Origin: Diplonema papillatum
Taxonomy: Eukaryota > Euglenozoa > Diplonemea > Diplonemida > Diplonemidae
Assembly: GCA_030068145.1 (NCBI GenBank)
Contig: JAPJBO010000831.1
Coordinates: 1 to 64,000, forward strand
Direction: 5' to 3'
DNA length: 64,000 nucleotides
This document shows, in pieces, positions 15,910 through 27,915 of the stretch. Positions within the stretch are counted from its first letter, which is position 1. Each line of letters starts with the position of its first letter. The notes beneath the pieces were generated by a model. That model saw only the letters and a list, made by a program, of their open reading frames with translations. It searched no databases and was not told the origin of the DNA. Both the position numbers and the translations under genes were made by a program.

Positions 15910-16834
15910 TCATGCTTGCTCAACCTCCAGCAAGATGCCAGACGTCGACTTCGGGTGAAAGAACATGACGGGCTTTCCGTGGGCGCCAATTTTTGGCTTT
16001 TCTCCCAGCGGGATGAGTCCCTTTGCCTTCGCTTCTTCGATGGACTTCTGTGAAGAGTGGTGTTTCGAGTTTCAAAGGGTGCACGGGAGCAAACTGGTCT
16101 GTCTTAGTAGTAGACTCCCGTATGCGAGAGCCGCAAATTCAAAAGCTCCAGACAGAGATTCCTCGTAGCATATGCCAGCAAGGGAGCTAAGAAGAGCTAA
16201 CCGTGAATCGTTTTGTCGGTGGGGATGAATTCCTATAGGAAAGACAGCAGAAACTCGAAAAAGCAGCCACAAAAAAACAGTCCGGCTAGCACTCAACCCC
16301 ACAGGGAACCCAGAACCATTCGGAAACCCGCAAAAAGCTTGATCCAGATGGGTTTAGGTTGAAATGACTCCCGCAAAACGTGTCGCCAAACTGACGAGCG
16401 GGCGTCGAGCCAGCAGAAAGGGGGAAGAACGACGCTTCCCCCACATCTCCAGAAGAAAATCTAAGCGGCACTTCCGACAAGCAAGAAGGCGGGCAAACCT
16501 CGATGTCCTCCACTTCGATGCACATGTGGTGGATCCCGCCCATAGGATTCTTCTTGAAGAACCCTGCGATCGGCGACGCATCACCGAGGGGATGCAGGAA
16601 CTCGAGCTTCGTGTTCGGCAACTCGACGAAGACAGTGGTGACGCCGTGCTCGGGGAGGTCAACAGGGTCGCTGACGCGGGCACCAAAGAGTCCCCCATAC
16701 ACGGCCGCGGCCTCCTTGATGCATTTCTCCTTCGGAACAGCGATCGCGACGTGGTTGAACCGGCCCTGGATCGGCAGGTCGTGGGCCGCGGTGGCGAAGC
16801 AGCGTCGGCCGGCGCGCGCAACACCTCTCAACAT
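15910..16834 (-). CDS. MCEE: Methylmalonyl-CoA epimerase, two exons
   Basis: Exon 1 is 16834-16499 (112 codons) and exon 2 is 16047-15910 (45 residues and stop). The 451-nt intron has GAG|GTTTGC at the donor and CACAG|AAG at the acceptor, phase 0. The 157-residue product interconverts the (R) and (S) forms of methylmalonyl-CoA, linking propionyl-CoA breakdown to succinyl-CoA. It has a vicinal-oxygen-chelate fold. Visible metal-binding candidates are His28 in FNHVAIAVP, His102 or His103 in GGIHHMCIEV, and Glu153 in GILLEVEQA. The C-terminal block IGAHGKPVMFFHPKSTSG is typical of the family. The Arg/Ala-rich start (MLRGVARAGRRCFAT) looks like a mitochondrial presequence. Confidence 0.92.
16048..16498 (-). 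other. Intron of the epimerase gene
   Basis: A 451-nt GT-AG intron. Reading through it instead would replace the conserved GAHGKPVMFFHP block, so splicing is needed. None of the named dispersed repeats is obvious inside. Confidence 0.85.
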
Positions 16835-18056
16835 ATTTTCCGCTTCCTTTTTTTTCTCTTTTTCCCCCGCGAGTGGATCGGATCACCAAAGGTACCGCAA
16901 AAAATTATGTTGCCAGGTGAGCATCCCTGAAGATGCGCAGCCTTTCAGGGACGGTGAGGGGCAGTTCCATGGGTCATCCGACTGCGCCGGAGCTGATGCA
17001 TACACTTGCAGCAGCAGCAGCAGCAGCAGCAGCAGCTGGCGACCCTTTGTATCTTGTCCCTAAGCATGCGGCGCGACGGATATTTGGATAGACAACGTCC
17101 ACAAATCGGGATACGAACGCGACGTGCGGGAGGCCACAGTCAGGGTAGACGCCGCGGCGAAGGAACTGGAAGCCATCAAACCCACGTGGATTCCAGGAGC
17201 CGGCGGCCGGACAGTGTCTTCCCGAATGAAACTGCGGCTCAAGGCAGACTACTCCTCAAGATACCCGGGCCCAGAAGGCACAGCACGAGCACGTCAGAAG
17301 TGCAAAAACGCAACCTTCTTTACCCAGCCACACCCTGAAGGCTGTGTGATGGATCGACTTGTGTGGTGACAACTCCCGCAGTGAAGCTGTGAGAAGGAAT
17401 GAACGATTTCATTGGAGACAAAGGAGGCACACACGGGTTTGGCGCTAGAAAGCGCCTCACCACGCAGGCAGCTCGCCTGAACAATTCATAGCAGAGAAGG
17501 GATGCACGGTAAGTGTGGTGGTTGGGTCATCAGACGTTGTCGTACCCCCACAAAATTTCGCAGCCAACGTGTACTCGGGAATTCATCCAGGTACGGAGAA
17601 CATCGACGGGTGCTTGGACCTTCGAGAGCAAGAAGAGCGGTGCGTAGCTCGACTCGACGCAGACAAAGCACGGGTCCGAACATCGCCACGCTTCGGCTCG
17701 CATCGTCACATGACGCTTGCTGAACTCAACAGATCCGAAAATGGATGTGTGTTGTATTGGAAGTGCCCTTGCTGGAAGTGTCCCTGGGATCCAAGAAACG
17801 ATGTCGCAGGGGGGGTGACGGGGTGTCTACAACCCATTGCTGGCACGTCTTTTCGAGTTTCCCCAAAGAGAGTCGGCAACGGCAAGGGCGGCAGCCAGCG
17901 GGTACGACACCATGGCACGGCCCGCCATTTAATGCTGGTAATGCTGGGCGTCGCTGGGTGGGCCTCTGTTCCGTTGATTCGTGAGTTCTCGGCTTGTCCA
18001 CGCACGTGTTAGAGTTTTGACCTCGAACGAACGACTCTTCAGATTGTCCCCGGCTC
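16835..18056. other. Spacer between kinase 3' copies and the epimerase gene
   Basis: A short (CAG)n run lies at 17008-17036. Otherwise I see no gene, RNA or named repeat. Confidence 0.5.
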
Positions 18057-18498
18057 CCCAACTTCCAGCGTCTCCCATGCAGCAAACGTACTGCTGGCGG
18101 CGCTCGACGTCATCTATCCGGCCACTGTCCACCATGTCGACGAGGGCGGAAGAAATTCTGGAACTGCGCCTTGCTCGACTTGGCGCGCTGCGGACTTCGA
18201 GGCACGGTGCCCGAACGAGTGGATGGACATTAAACTTGGGCTCTTCGTGCGGCTCAGTTGGTTGGCAAGTAGTCGGCCTACAATAAGTAGGCAATACGTC
18301 CGCATTGGGCCTTATCCATTGCATAATGCAGGATCCGTCGAAAGGGCTACTTTGGGGATCCCGTTCCGGAGGAGGACAGACGTCAGACTCGGGCTCTTCG
18401 TGCGGCGCAGTTGGCTGGTAAGATAGTCGGCCAGGAAATACGTCCATATCAATCAACGGGGCTTATCCATTGTACAATGTAGGATCCGTTGACGCGGG
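18057..18498 (-). pseudogene. Two decayed tandem copies of the kinase gene 3' end
   Basis: Copy 2 (about 18057-18345) matches the real C-terminal coding stretch near 18590-18760, including RTKSPSLMSIHSFGHRAS against RTKSPSLTSVHSFGHRAS in the gene. Copy 1 (about 18330-18480) keeps only RRTKSPSLTSV and the GGATCCCGTTCCGGA end. Both also repeat a TTATCCATTG-ACAATG spacer. They are out of frame and far shorter than the gene, so they are relics of partial tandem duplication. Confidence 0.7.
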
Positions 18499-21291
18499 CT
18501 ACTTGGGGGATCCCGTTCCGGAGCCGGGCTCGTAGAAAGCCAGCGACTTGTCGGAGCCTCTGGTCGCGTCCGCCAGCTTGGCGAGGGACGACCGCAGCTT
18601 GTTGTCGTTGTCAACGAGGGACGGGCGGAAGAACTTCTGGAACTGTGCCTTGCTCGACTTGGCGCGCTGCGGCGACGTCGAGGCGCGGTGCCCGAAGGAG
18701 TGGACGGACGTCAAGCTCGGGCTCTTCGTGCGGCGCAGTTGGTTGGCGAGGTGCCGGCCGACGCCTTCCTTCGCGAGTTCCTCCGCGTCTTCCATGAAGT
18801 AGCAATGCGTGAGCAGGTCGTCCGCGTTCGGCCGTTTCACCGGATCGCGCGACAGGCAATCGAGCATGAAGAGCAGCGACGCGTGCGTGAGCCCCGCGGG
18901 CAGGGAGATCGGCTTCGCGTCGTCGCAGATCCACTCGAGGGTCGCGATCTGCAGCAGCTGGAGGTGCGCCCACGGGTGCGTCGCCGTGAGCATCTCCATC
19001 ACCGTGCACGCGAACGACCATATGTCCGCCTCCCAGTTGTGGTTCTCCGCGCAAAGCACCTCCGGTGCCATCCAATACGGCGTGCCCTGGACATCAGACA
19101 GCGAGTTCTTCACCAAGCCCGAGGCGCCGAAGTCCGCCAGCTTTACCAGCCCTTCCACGGTCAGGAGCACGTTCGCGCACTTGATGTCGCGGTGGACGAT
19201 GCCTTGGTGGTGTAAATACGTGAGCCCGAGCAGGATTTGGTACGAGTACTGCACGCACGTGCTCTCGTCCAGTGGGCCGAAGGAAATGAGGATCTGCTGG
19301 AGCGAGCCTCCAGGGACGTATTCCATGAAGATGTTGATGCTTGAACCGATGCGTTCGGTGAAGAAGTACTTGACGATATGCACGTAATCCAGCGGCCGCA
19401 TAATCTCGATCTCGTTCTGCAGCAGCCGCATCTTCCGGGCAACGTCGGGGTCGGTGGCAGCGAAGTCCACCTGTTTCACAGCGAGCAGCCGCCCCGTGTG
19501 GACGTCCAGGCCGATGTGCACTTTGCCGAACGCACCTTCGCCGATCAGGGCTCCCTTCTTCCACTGTGCTGTCCTCTTGACCACCGGAGATACCTTCTCG
19601 TCGCTGTGGTCGCAGTTGATCCGCATTTTAGAGCGATCCAGCAACGGCGGCGAGGTTGGCGTGGTGTCGGGCGACACCGCGGGAGGGCACACTTCTTGAT
19701 GGTGCACGGCAGAGACGGCCATCGCCTCCGCCGGCCCTGCCGAGCCGACCGACGAGGCGTTGTAGGAATGCTGCTTCGCCAGCAGCAGCCGCCTCGATTC
19801 CAGCCTCGCCACGTCGGATTCCTTCGCGAAGCGGAACGAAGAGTTCGACGTCGAAGCGGAGTCCGCCGCCTCCGCCTTGGTCCGGTGCTCTCCGCCTGTC
19901 AGCGGGCACACCGGCAGGGTGTTGACGTCTTGGAGCAAGCAGTCGATGCAGGCTGAAGCCCTGGGGGGCCGGCTCGGGCCCTGGCTGACCATCCGCGTGA
20001 CCGAGCTGTCTTCGGCGGGGATCGCGAAGGTCGTCGAGAAGGAGAGGCCGCCGACACGCGACGAAGGGAACGCGCCCAGACTCATCAGCGGCGAGATTTT
20101 GGCTTCGTTGCCCGCGAACGCCGAAATCGTGCTCGAAGCGATGCTGACGGGGCTGTCTTTCCCGCCGGTGGCAGACGAGGCTTGCAAGGTCACCTCCCTG
20201 CCGAGGGGCCTGGACCTGGAGCTCGCATTTGAAGGGCTGGTCTGCTTCGACATCGCCGACTCCTCGCCGAAGGCAGGCTGCCCGCGCGCCGGCGGCCGCA
20301 GCACCGGGACGCTGTGCGAGATGTCGTCCGGGTCGGCGGCTCCGAGGTTCCGCCGGAAGGCCTGCAGGGAGAATTCGGCCTGCTCGGGGTGCACCTGTGC
20401 GATGGAGTTCGCGTGCTTGGCGGCGAACGCGGCGGCCGGCGCGGCGGGGCCGGCGAACGCCATTGAGCGGGGCGACGCGCACGACTTCGTCCGCCACCGC
20501 GGTGAAGCGCCGTCCCTGAAGCTCACATGCGCGTGGCCCCCGCAGCTTCCGCTCGGACTCCCCGCGTGCGACGCGCAGAACGAGTCAACCCGGATCGCTG
20601 CAACCCCAACCCCGTCCGGCTTTCGCCGGTTGCCTAACGGGTTGACAATTTCGACGACAGCCGTGCCCACTTTCGGCGACACGTCGTCTGCGGCGGCTTC
20701 GTCGGGTTCTCTCTTGCACGCCTCCGCCACCAACGACAGCGCGAACAGGCACCCCGCGATCAACACGCCGTGAGTGGCGGCGGGGAGCTGGCTGGGTGTC
20801 CAGGCGCCTGTGTCGGAGACCGCGGCTGATCCGCCGATTAGAAGTGCGCACACGAAGTGGGCGAGGTGCGCCGCTGCGCTTTCGAGCGGGCGGCGGGTCG
20901 GGAACAGGGGGGAGCCGCCGGAGGACCCGCAGAGGAGGATCAAGATGACGACGAAGCTCCCGCAGTGGGGCCCGCCGAAGGTGCACACGGCGACGGCGGA
21001 CGTCAGCCAGCCGTGGCACGCCGCGCCGACGATCGCGAAGGACAGCCCGCGGGGAGACCGCGCGAGCTTCGACCCGATCAGGCACACGGCCGCCCCGCCC
21101 GCGGCCTGGCCGAAGAACACGGCTTCGTACACAGAGGCGGTGCCGTTGACGCAGACCAGGCACGCCAGCCCGAGCACGAGCGTCGTCAGCCAGACGCCGA
21201 GGGTCAGCTTCGCAAACCGCGCCGGGCGCCCGTTACGCTTCGCCACGATGGCGGCCCAGTCGTCGACGCCCCGCGAGAGAATCGCGAGCAT
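18499..21291 (-). CDS. Six-span membrane protein with STE11/MAPKKK-like kinase domain
   Basis: A single exon of 930 residues from an ATG at 21291. Residues about 27-190 hold six hydrophobic segments (for example LGVWLTTLVLGLACLVCV and GVLIAGCLFALSLVA). A long Ser-rich linker follows. A Ser/Thr kinase domain covers about 575-840, with the glycine loop GEGAFGKV, the VAIK-type lysine in LAVKQVDF, the catalytic loop HRDIKCANVLL, DFGASG, and WMAPEVL after QGTPY. GTPYWMAPEV and the overall pattern point to the STE11/NPK1-like MAPKKK group. All key catalytic residues are present, so it is probably active and held at a membrane. The C-terminal 90 residues are basic and Ser-rich. A membrane-spanning MAPKKK is unusual; the single open frame argues against a wrong exon join. 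R-A lies about 580 bp upstream. Confidence 0.9.
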   Translation of the reverse strand: MLAILSRGVDDWAAIVAKRNGRPARFAKLTLGVWLTTLVLGLACLVCVNGTASVYEAVFFGQAAGGAAVCLIGSKLARSPRGLSFAIVGAACHGWLTSAVAVCTFGGPHCGSFVVILILLCGSSGGSPLFPTRRPLESAAAHLAHFVCALLIGGSAAVSDTGAWTPSQLPAATHGVLIAGCLFALSLVAEACKREPDEAAADDVSPKVGTAVVEIVNPLGNRRKPDGVGVAAIRVDSFCASHAGSPSGSCGGHAHVSFRDGASPRWRTKSCASPRSMAFAGPAAPAAAFAAKHANSIAQVHPEQAEFSLQAFRRNLGAADPDDISHSVPVLRPPARGQPAFGEESAMSKQTSPSNASSRSRPLGREVTLQASSATGGKDSPVSIASSTISAFAGNEAKISPLMSLGAFPSSRVGGLSFSTTFAIPAEDSSVTRMVSQGPSRPPRASACIDCLLQDVNTLPVCPLTGGEHRTKAEAADSASTSNSSFRFAKESDVARLESRRLLLAKQHSYNASSVGSAGPAEAMAVSAVHHQEVCPPAVSPDTTPTSPPLLDRSKMRINCDHSDEKVSPVVKRTAQWKKGALIGEGAFGKVHIGLDVHTGRLLAVKQVDFAATDPDVARKMRLLQNEIEIMRPLDYVHIVKYFFTERIGSSINIFMEYVPGGSLQQILISFGPLDESTCVQYSYQILLGLTYLHHQGIVHRDIKCANVLLTVEGLVKLADFGASGLVKNSLSDVQGTPYWMAPEVLCAENHNWEADIWSFACTVMEMLTATHPWAHLQLLQIATLEWICDDAKPISLPAGLTHASLLFMLDCLSRDPVKRPNADDLLTHCYFMEDAEELAKEGVGRHLANQLRRTKSPSLTSVHSFGHRASTSPQRAKSSKAQFQKFFRPSLVDNDNKLRSSLAKLADATRGSDKSLAFYEPGSGTGSPK

Positions 21292-22698
21292 GCTTCCCCA
21301 ACCGACAACACAAAGGGAGTGAGGGGGACCAATATACCCGACCCAAACTCAAGCAGAAAGCCGTGAGGCAGAGAACAAGCAAGCTCTTCGACGGTGGGCG
21401 CAGGGTAGCGAAGAGCCGGGGGAGGAAAGGGCAGGGCGCGGGCCGCGACCGCTGCGGTGCTGGTGGCGCTGGTGCTCGCGGAACCGGGCGACGAAGAGGG
21501 CCCGTGGACGACGTTGAGGACCAGGAGAGAACCGACCCCTAAAGACGGCCCGTCCTCCCTGCCACCTTGCAGGAAGCGGCGTGGGCGAGCCGAACGTCTG
21601 CGGGACCTGTGGTGTCACGCACAGTCGGGCCGCTCGAAGGAGGTGAGACGACGACGATAGAGGGTAACGGACACGGTTTCAGGTCTTGCGCTCCGTTCTC
21701 TTCATTTTCATGCGTCGACGCATGCAAACGGGCCGCTGGTCCGCTGGTTTTTTCGGGTCCCCCTTCCCTACGGTCCGAGATGATGAGATCGCTCTGGAGG
21801 TGGGAGTTTCCTGTTGCTTTTTATGTTTGCCTGTGTGTTTTGGGGGTCGGGGTCTTTAGACGACAGGTGGGGCAAGGGAGAAATCTTAGTTTAATGTTTA
21901 GGCGGGACACTGCCTGTCATGCATGTTTGATGCTAGCATCAAGTCTTCTTCGAAGAACTCCGCAGGGTAGGGTATGAAACCTTGAGGGACTAGTCCTCTT
22001 TACTATTTTTCACCGCGGTGTTGTGTGGGGCAAGGGGGAGGATGCCTGGGCTCAGGCCTCGCGCGCAGATGAAAGTTGGGTACGATCAGCATCTCTCCTA
22101 TTTGGATGTCACTGTCAAGATGGCCAGCATCTCTTCACCGCCGTGCCGCCACCATTTTACCACACAACATATGGTGGTCACGACCAATACTGCAGTCGAT
22201 GCAACTCGCAGCTCGGCAGCAGACTCGTTGAGGCTAGTGCGCACCTTGCTAGAATCCGAACTGGGCGGTTACAAGCGGAACGCGCAACGGGCCTACGCCC
22301 GCACCGTGTGAACGCTGCTCATACGCAACGATGCAGCGCAGGCACATCCTATGTGGAATCGCTTCTAAAGGGATGTGGTGTCCCTGAACCCATGCACTCT
22401 GACGAGATGCCAACGTGTAACCTGCCGCACGTTGCTGAGCTATTAATCTCACCATCGGCTGAAGGGCGAGAGAACGATAGCAATACACAGCCAACGTCCA
22501 CCCTCGGCAAGAAACAAGGGGCGTTTTTTGGCTCGGAACGGCTTCGCGCCTTCAAAGCGTTGCGGGAAAACGCCGCGGCGTTGAAAACGCTGAGGCCAGC
22601 GTGCTGCGAACATTCCCTACAAACAAATGGAGGGTCGCTCAGAGACGACCTCGCGCGAGGAGCCCGCTCTGGGCAGTTTGATACGAAGATTGGACCGG
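21292..22698. other. Spacer upstream of the kinase, with R-A
   Basis: Contains an R-A copy (21868-22022). A plus-strand frame of 228 codons at 22023-22709 has no ATG at its start and no family match that I recognise, so I leave it uncalled. Confidence 0.5.
21868..22022. repeat. Dispersed repeat R-A, copy upstream of the kinase
   Basis: Best-kept core: AATCTTAGTTTAATGTTTAG, the perfect palindrome TTGATGCTAGCATCAA, and CAAGTCTTCTTCGAAG. It continues with GAAACCTTGAGGGACTAG and TTTTTCACCGCGGTGTTGTG, as at 42112. Confidence 0.75.
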
Positions 22699-25600
22699 TC
22701 ATAATTTGATGCCCGAGCTCTTTTGCAGTGCCCTCTTAACAACAGTACCAGTGCCTTGAGCAAAGTGGTACACTTCTATCGCGAACGTTGACTTAGCACG
22801 GTTCTCCTTTGTGAAGACGCAGGAAGACTGTGCATGTGTTAGGCACAAGGGATAGAGGTTACTTGGGACTTGTATCCAGTCCATTTTTCCAAGGTGTGTG
22901 TGTGTGTGTGTGGGTACTAAAACTGCGGAATAGCGACATTTCGTCGCCAAGAGCGAGGCACAAGGCTCCGACGTGTAGTGCACATGGATTAGATACAGGG
23001 GGTGAGTACAACGTCAGCCAAGCCTAGCTGGAGGTGGCCCTATTGAGACGAAACGGAGCCTGGAACAGCTCCGGACAGCACAGCAATGAGGCGTCGGGTT
23101 TGCTGGAGCCAGACGGAAGTCCAAGCCTGAGGAGTACAGCCGTGAGGCCTCACGTTTGCTAGAGCCCGCTGGGACGAAAGTCCAAGCATCGAAATAGCTG
23201 GGGATAGCACGGCAAGGGGGCCTCAGGGTTTGGCTCCGGTGGTGAAGCACAAGAGCAAAGCGCGCACCTTAGTTTCTATTGTTTGAGTGGTGGCGTGCAA
23301 GCACTTTCTCATGAGGCAAGTGTACATAACGAGGGCTAGACACGGAAGTTCGGTTCCGCCGGACTCGGTACTTGGACCGTGACGAAGGTTGTCGCCGCAA
23401 TGTCACTCTGACCTACGCAAATTCACAGACGCTGCGAATACGTGAGCTATCGAGAGGAGCTGTACCAAGACTCCTTGCAGTCGCTACTCGTCGACAGGAT
23501 GATGGGCAGTTGCCAAACCTGTGCCGTAATGACCAACTTCAGCTCACTTTCCCTGTTCCGTCAACCGAATGCCGAGAACCGACCGCACAACGCGCAGGTG
23601 ATGCTCAGAAGACCACCTCAGACTTGGTAGCGCCCTGTGTGCGTGTTCATGGTGACTAAACGCGGGAGCACTTGTTGACACACTACAACTTGTACGAGTG
23701 CATAACATGTCATGTGATTGATGCATTTTCAAAAACACTGTGTTATTATTCGGTTTGTCGAATAATAAAAAAAGTTCCGGGTAGCCGAACAGTAGCAGGA
23801 TCAAATAGTGGTAGTGTTTTTAGACAACCAGACGTGTGTAAAATAACTGTTATTATTCGACCCCCCCCCTTTAATCGGAGGACAACAGACCGTTGCCGTT
23901 TGATTAGAGCGGCGTTTCCTCTAGTCCGGTTTCCAAATGGGCGTGAACTACCAGTGAAAATTCGCTTACTTCCCGGGGATTGACGTCTCCGGGTGGCCTT
24001 CGGCAAATGTGGCTTTTTCAGCGATGCTACCTTAGCTGTGCCAATTTCCACATCCTATGTTCAAAAAAACGAGCGTGTGTATGAAGAAAGTTGCAACGGG
24101 GTACCTGCGGCTTCAGAGAGCTCGACCGCGGCTTCGTCTCATGAGCCAACGCGGACAGCCGTTGGTCGCCGTTCTGTAAATGCTTGATCATTTCTCGCTG
24201 GCGCTCCAACTCGCGCCGAAGTTCCGCTCGTTCTTCTTCAAGTCCACGAACTGTGTTGAGGGGGTTCTTCGTTTTTCTCGTCCTTTTTGTGTTTCCGACG
24301 ATCCCGTATGGGCGTACAGATCAGTCGTTCGACAGTTTATTTGTTTGCGATGTTCAGCTTAATACGTGCTTGTGATACTCGTAGGCCTGTTCGGTAGTAT
24401 TCGGATAGCATACAGTAGCCGGGTTGCCTTTCCACTGGGCTCCTGGTACGGGTATCGAAAGGGATTTTGCGTTGGTAGCGCATGGTTGTCATGGTTGGTT
24501 AGCGCCCCAAAACTGAGCGGCGGGGGGGGGAAACTTAGTTTGGTGTTGGGGCCGAATCTTGCCACTCAATGTACCGGGGCCCCCACACACCCCGCTTGCG
24601 ACCGTAAGATCTTCTTCCGAAGAGCGAAGAGGAACTCCGGCACGGGTTTTTTGGCCCTCAGCTTGGTGAATCGAAAACGCCCGAAGAGAGAAAAGGAGCT
24701 CCGCCACGAGTTCGGCTTGGTGCATCCCAAACGCCCCCCTTTTCCCGCCAAAAGCGAACTTGGTACAAGGCTCAGGAATGCTTCGGTAGCAGTCGGCGAC
24801 ACGTCAGGCAGGTCTACCGAGGGTGGAAGGCGTGCGGAACAAGGACGTTGTTCGAAGACGCCGACACTTACCCTTCACGATGACGATGCAGCGGGTCACC
24901 TCCTCAACTCATCCTACCTATCCTGATCTGAAGCACCAAACGCGCGCCTGAGCGCGATGATCAAGACGAGCTGAAGAGGCGAAAGCATGACACATCACGT
25001 GCGAAGAGATACCCGCGACTGTGGCAGATCATCGATTGATTCATCATAGATTCTGTGTACTCTAATCCAAACTATCCTCGTCGATCCGAGCCAAACTGAG
25101 GCGGCGCTCGGATATTGTAATCAGCATACCAACATCTGCCACAGTTTCAACTTCAACGGTGAAGGTGATGGTCGCGTCGGTCGGCGCCGCGACGGCGGCC
25201 TGCCGGGGGGAGTGGCGGGCGAAGGCCGTCGAGCGCAAAAACCGCTTCTTGCCCTGGTTGTACTCCGCCAGCAGCGCGGTCAGCTCGGCGGCCAGCTCCG
25301 CTTCGCTGCCGACGGGGTGGCCCTTGAGCTCGATGACCTTCATCCCGACCTCGAAGCCGCTGTCGGCGAGGTCTTCGGAGAACGAAGTGACCCGCAGGCT
25401 GGCGTCGAAGGTGATGCCGGGGTGCAGAGTCTTCTCGCGGAATATTGCGAACGAAGCCGAATCCCGCGCCTCCAGCTTCTGCGCGAGCTCCGAAAGCGAG
25501 AGATACGGCACTGCCTTCCTCACGAACATGGTTCCCCGGTGGGACAGCTGGAAGACGTTTCGGGTCAAGGCGGCGTTGACGGCAGCCAGCCGGGTCTCGG

Positions 25601-27168
25601 AGACGGTGAGCGCCTTCTTCTCCTTAGTCAGCTGCTCGCTGCGCTCCTCGAGGCTGCGCCGCAGGTCTTCAACCTCGCAAGACTTCTGCTCGAGGCGGTG
25701 CATGAACGCGTCTCGCTTCGACGAGTGCAGCCACTTGTTCACTTCCTCGTTGCAGTACGGCGCCTTCACTTCCTCCGTTTTTTCGCCCTCGTCGATCAGC
25801 ACTCCGACCTGTGTTTTTTGTCCGGGGTACTGTATCCGTGGGCCACCCACCTACGATATTTAGAGTTAAAGTTCGCTTGAAATTCCGGGGGTTTAGGGTC
25901 TCCGTGTGACCGTTCATGAATGGGTTCTCTTAGAGCAAGAAAGGGCTATGTGGTTACGGGTTGTATGTTTAGTGCACGCTTTCGTTATCGATTTTTGCGA
26001 TCCATCGACAGAATTCCACTGGGCAGAACGAACACCTACCAGGATCCCTCTAGGTCGGCTCGGCGGGGGAACTCGTTTTGGGTCTGGTGGAGTGACATCC
26101 CGATAGCCTGTTCTCACACACGGTGGCATCCCGGGAACTACCCCATCGTACGTTGGAATCCATGCTTCCCCACGTTTTCTCTGTGCTGGTGCCGCACTCA
26201 CAGCATTCTCCTAATGCAGGAGTGAGGAGCCGACGGTTAGTTCCTCGGGTGTACGCCTTCTTTTCGCCCTGTATCTTCACCGTGAGGTGGGAATTCTGAG
26301 CACTGTCGCCGAGCGAGTCTGTTGGCATCGTGAAAACTGAGCTGTCACAAGAATTTTGGGCAAGACTGTGTGTACTGAACACAACAAAACGAGAAGAGAC
26401 GAAGCGAACCTTGAGGCAAGGCACGGAGCCTTTCCACTGCAAGGGGCGGATGCGGATCATGCGGGCGAGGACCGGGGCGTCGAAGCGGCAGGTGATCGTC
26501 GCGGCTTCGGACAGCTCGTCGGTGGCTTCGCCGTGGAATATTTGGATGTCGAACCAGTCCGCCGAAGAGAGGAGGTTGTTCTGCGGCGTGGCCGCTGCGT
26601 GCCCGGCTGCGGTCGGCAGAGGCGAAGGGCAGCTGGACGCCGCCGACGAGGCGAAGGAGTAGTTATTGAGGAGCGGGCGGTCCGGCTCCTTCTCGCCGAC
26701 CAGCTCTCGGAAGACGGAGCCGATGGAAAACGACGACCCCCCCCGCTCCCTCGTCTCCGGCTGGCTCGCCGCGTCGCCGCCGCCGACGCTGCCTTCGTGC
26801 TCGGGTTGGTGGTGGCTCCGCACCGGGTTGTGCCTGTCGTGCTCAACATCGACGCGGTAGGTCACCCCTTGCACAGCGAACTTCGTCACGTAGCTCTCGA
26901 ACTGCCCGCAAAACGCGGCTATGACGACGCCAGCCACGCTTTGACACTCTTCGAGGTCGATCGCGTACCACGGCTGATGCGTGTCGCCGGGATCCGCGAA
27001 CCAGGCAAACTTGGAGTTCAGCCGTCCTCTGTGGCAACCGTACCCGGGGGGGTGGTGGTACCCTGCCGAGGATGCGATGCGGCAGCCATCCGGCGGGTCG
27101 AACACCTTCCACCGCGGTCGACGCGTTCGCAAGCGTGTCCGTGGCACCGTCACCACTCTCTTTGACAT
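22699..27168 (-). CDS. F5/8-type (discoidin) domain protein, four exons
   Basis: Exons are 27168-26410, 25850-25130, 24250-24105 and 22827-22699, about 584 residues. Each junction has GT and AG and matching phase: AAG|GTTCGC to GTAG|GTG (0), GTTG|GTATGC to ACAG|TTCGT (1), GCAG|GTACCC to ACAG|TCT (0). Exon 1 codes for a discoidin-like beta-sandwich: WKVFDPPDG, FADPGDTHQPWYAIDL and, after a long loop, a final strand VLARMIRIRPLQW. These domains usually bind carbohydrate, lipid or protein ligands. Exon 2 is helical with a PDZ-like VGMKVIELKGHPVGSEAEL segment. Exon 3 is a coiled coil (LEEERAELRRELERQREM). Exon 4 ends in KRALQKSSGIKL. The partner and location are unknown. The start ATG lies only about 50 bp from the (TG)n tract, so a lost or displaced 5' exon is possible. 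Exons 3 and 4 rest on phase and composition alone. Confidence 0.72.
23030..23240. repeat. Degenerate tandem repeat, about three units of 60-75 bp
   Basis: Units share GTTTGCTGGAGCC or GTTTGCTAGAGCC, AAGTCCAAGC and TGAGGC. They sit in the last intron of the F5/8 gene. Confidence 0.5.
25858..25992. repeat. Dispersed repeat R-B, intronic copy
   Basis: Lies in intron 1 of the F5/8 gene, its edge only about 8 nt from the 3' splice site. Near-identical to 14222-14352. Confidence 0.8.
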
Positions 27169-27220
27169 TCCCAGTGTCGCTGCCAACGGCGTTTGGTTGA
27201 TGTGCGCACGCAGGCTGTGG

Positions 27221-27766
<546 letters not shown>

Positions 27767-27915
27767 GAGGGAAACGGCCTGGATGTTTGCGTAATACTAC
27801 CCCTGTCCAACCTCTTAGAGAGTGGAAATAGGAGGCATCGCGTACGTCAAATGGTGGAAACGGAAATGGGATTCCACTAGACGCGCCTTCGGCGCTCAAG
27901 CAAGCTTGCTAGTAT

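Noticed and set aside
16286-16498. Read-through C-terminus of the epimerase (182-residue single exon)
   Set aside because: It lacks the conserved GAHGKPVMFFHP block, which is restored exactly by splicing to 16047.
22023-22709. 228-codon plus-strand frame as a gene
   Set aside because: No ATG at the start, no recognisable motif, and it overlaps the last F5/8 exon on the other strand.
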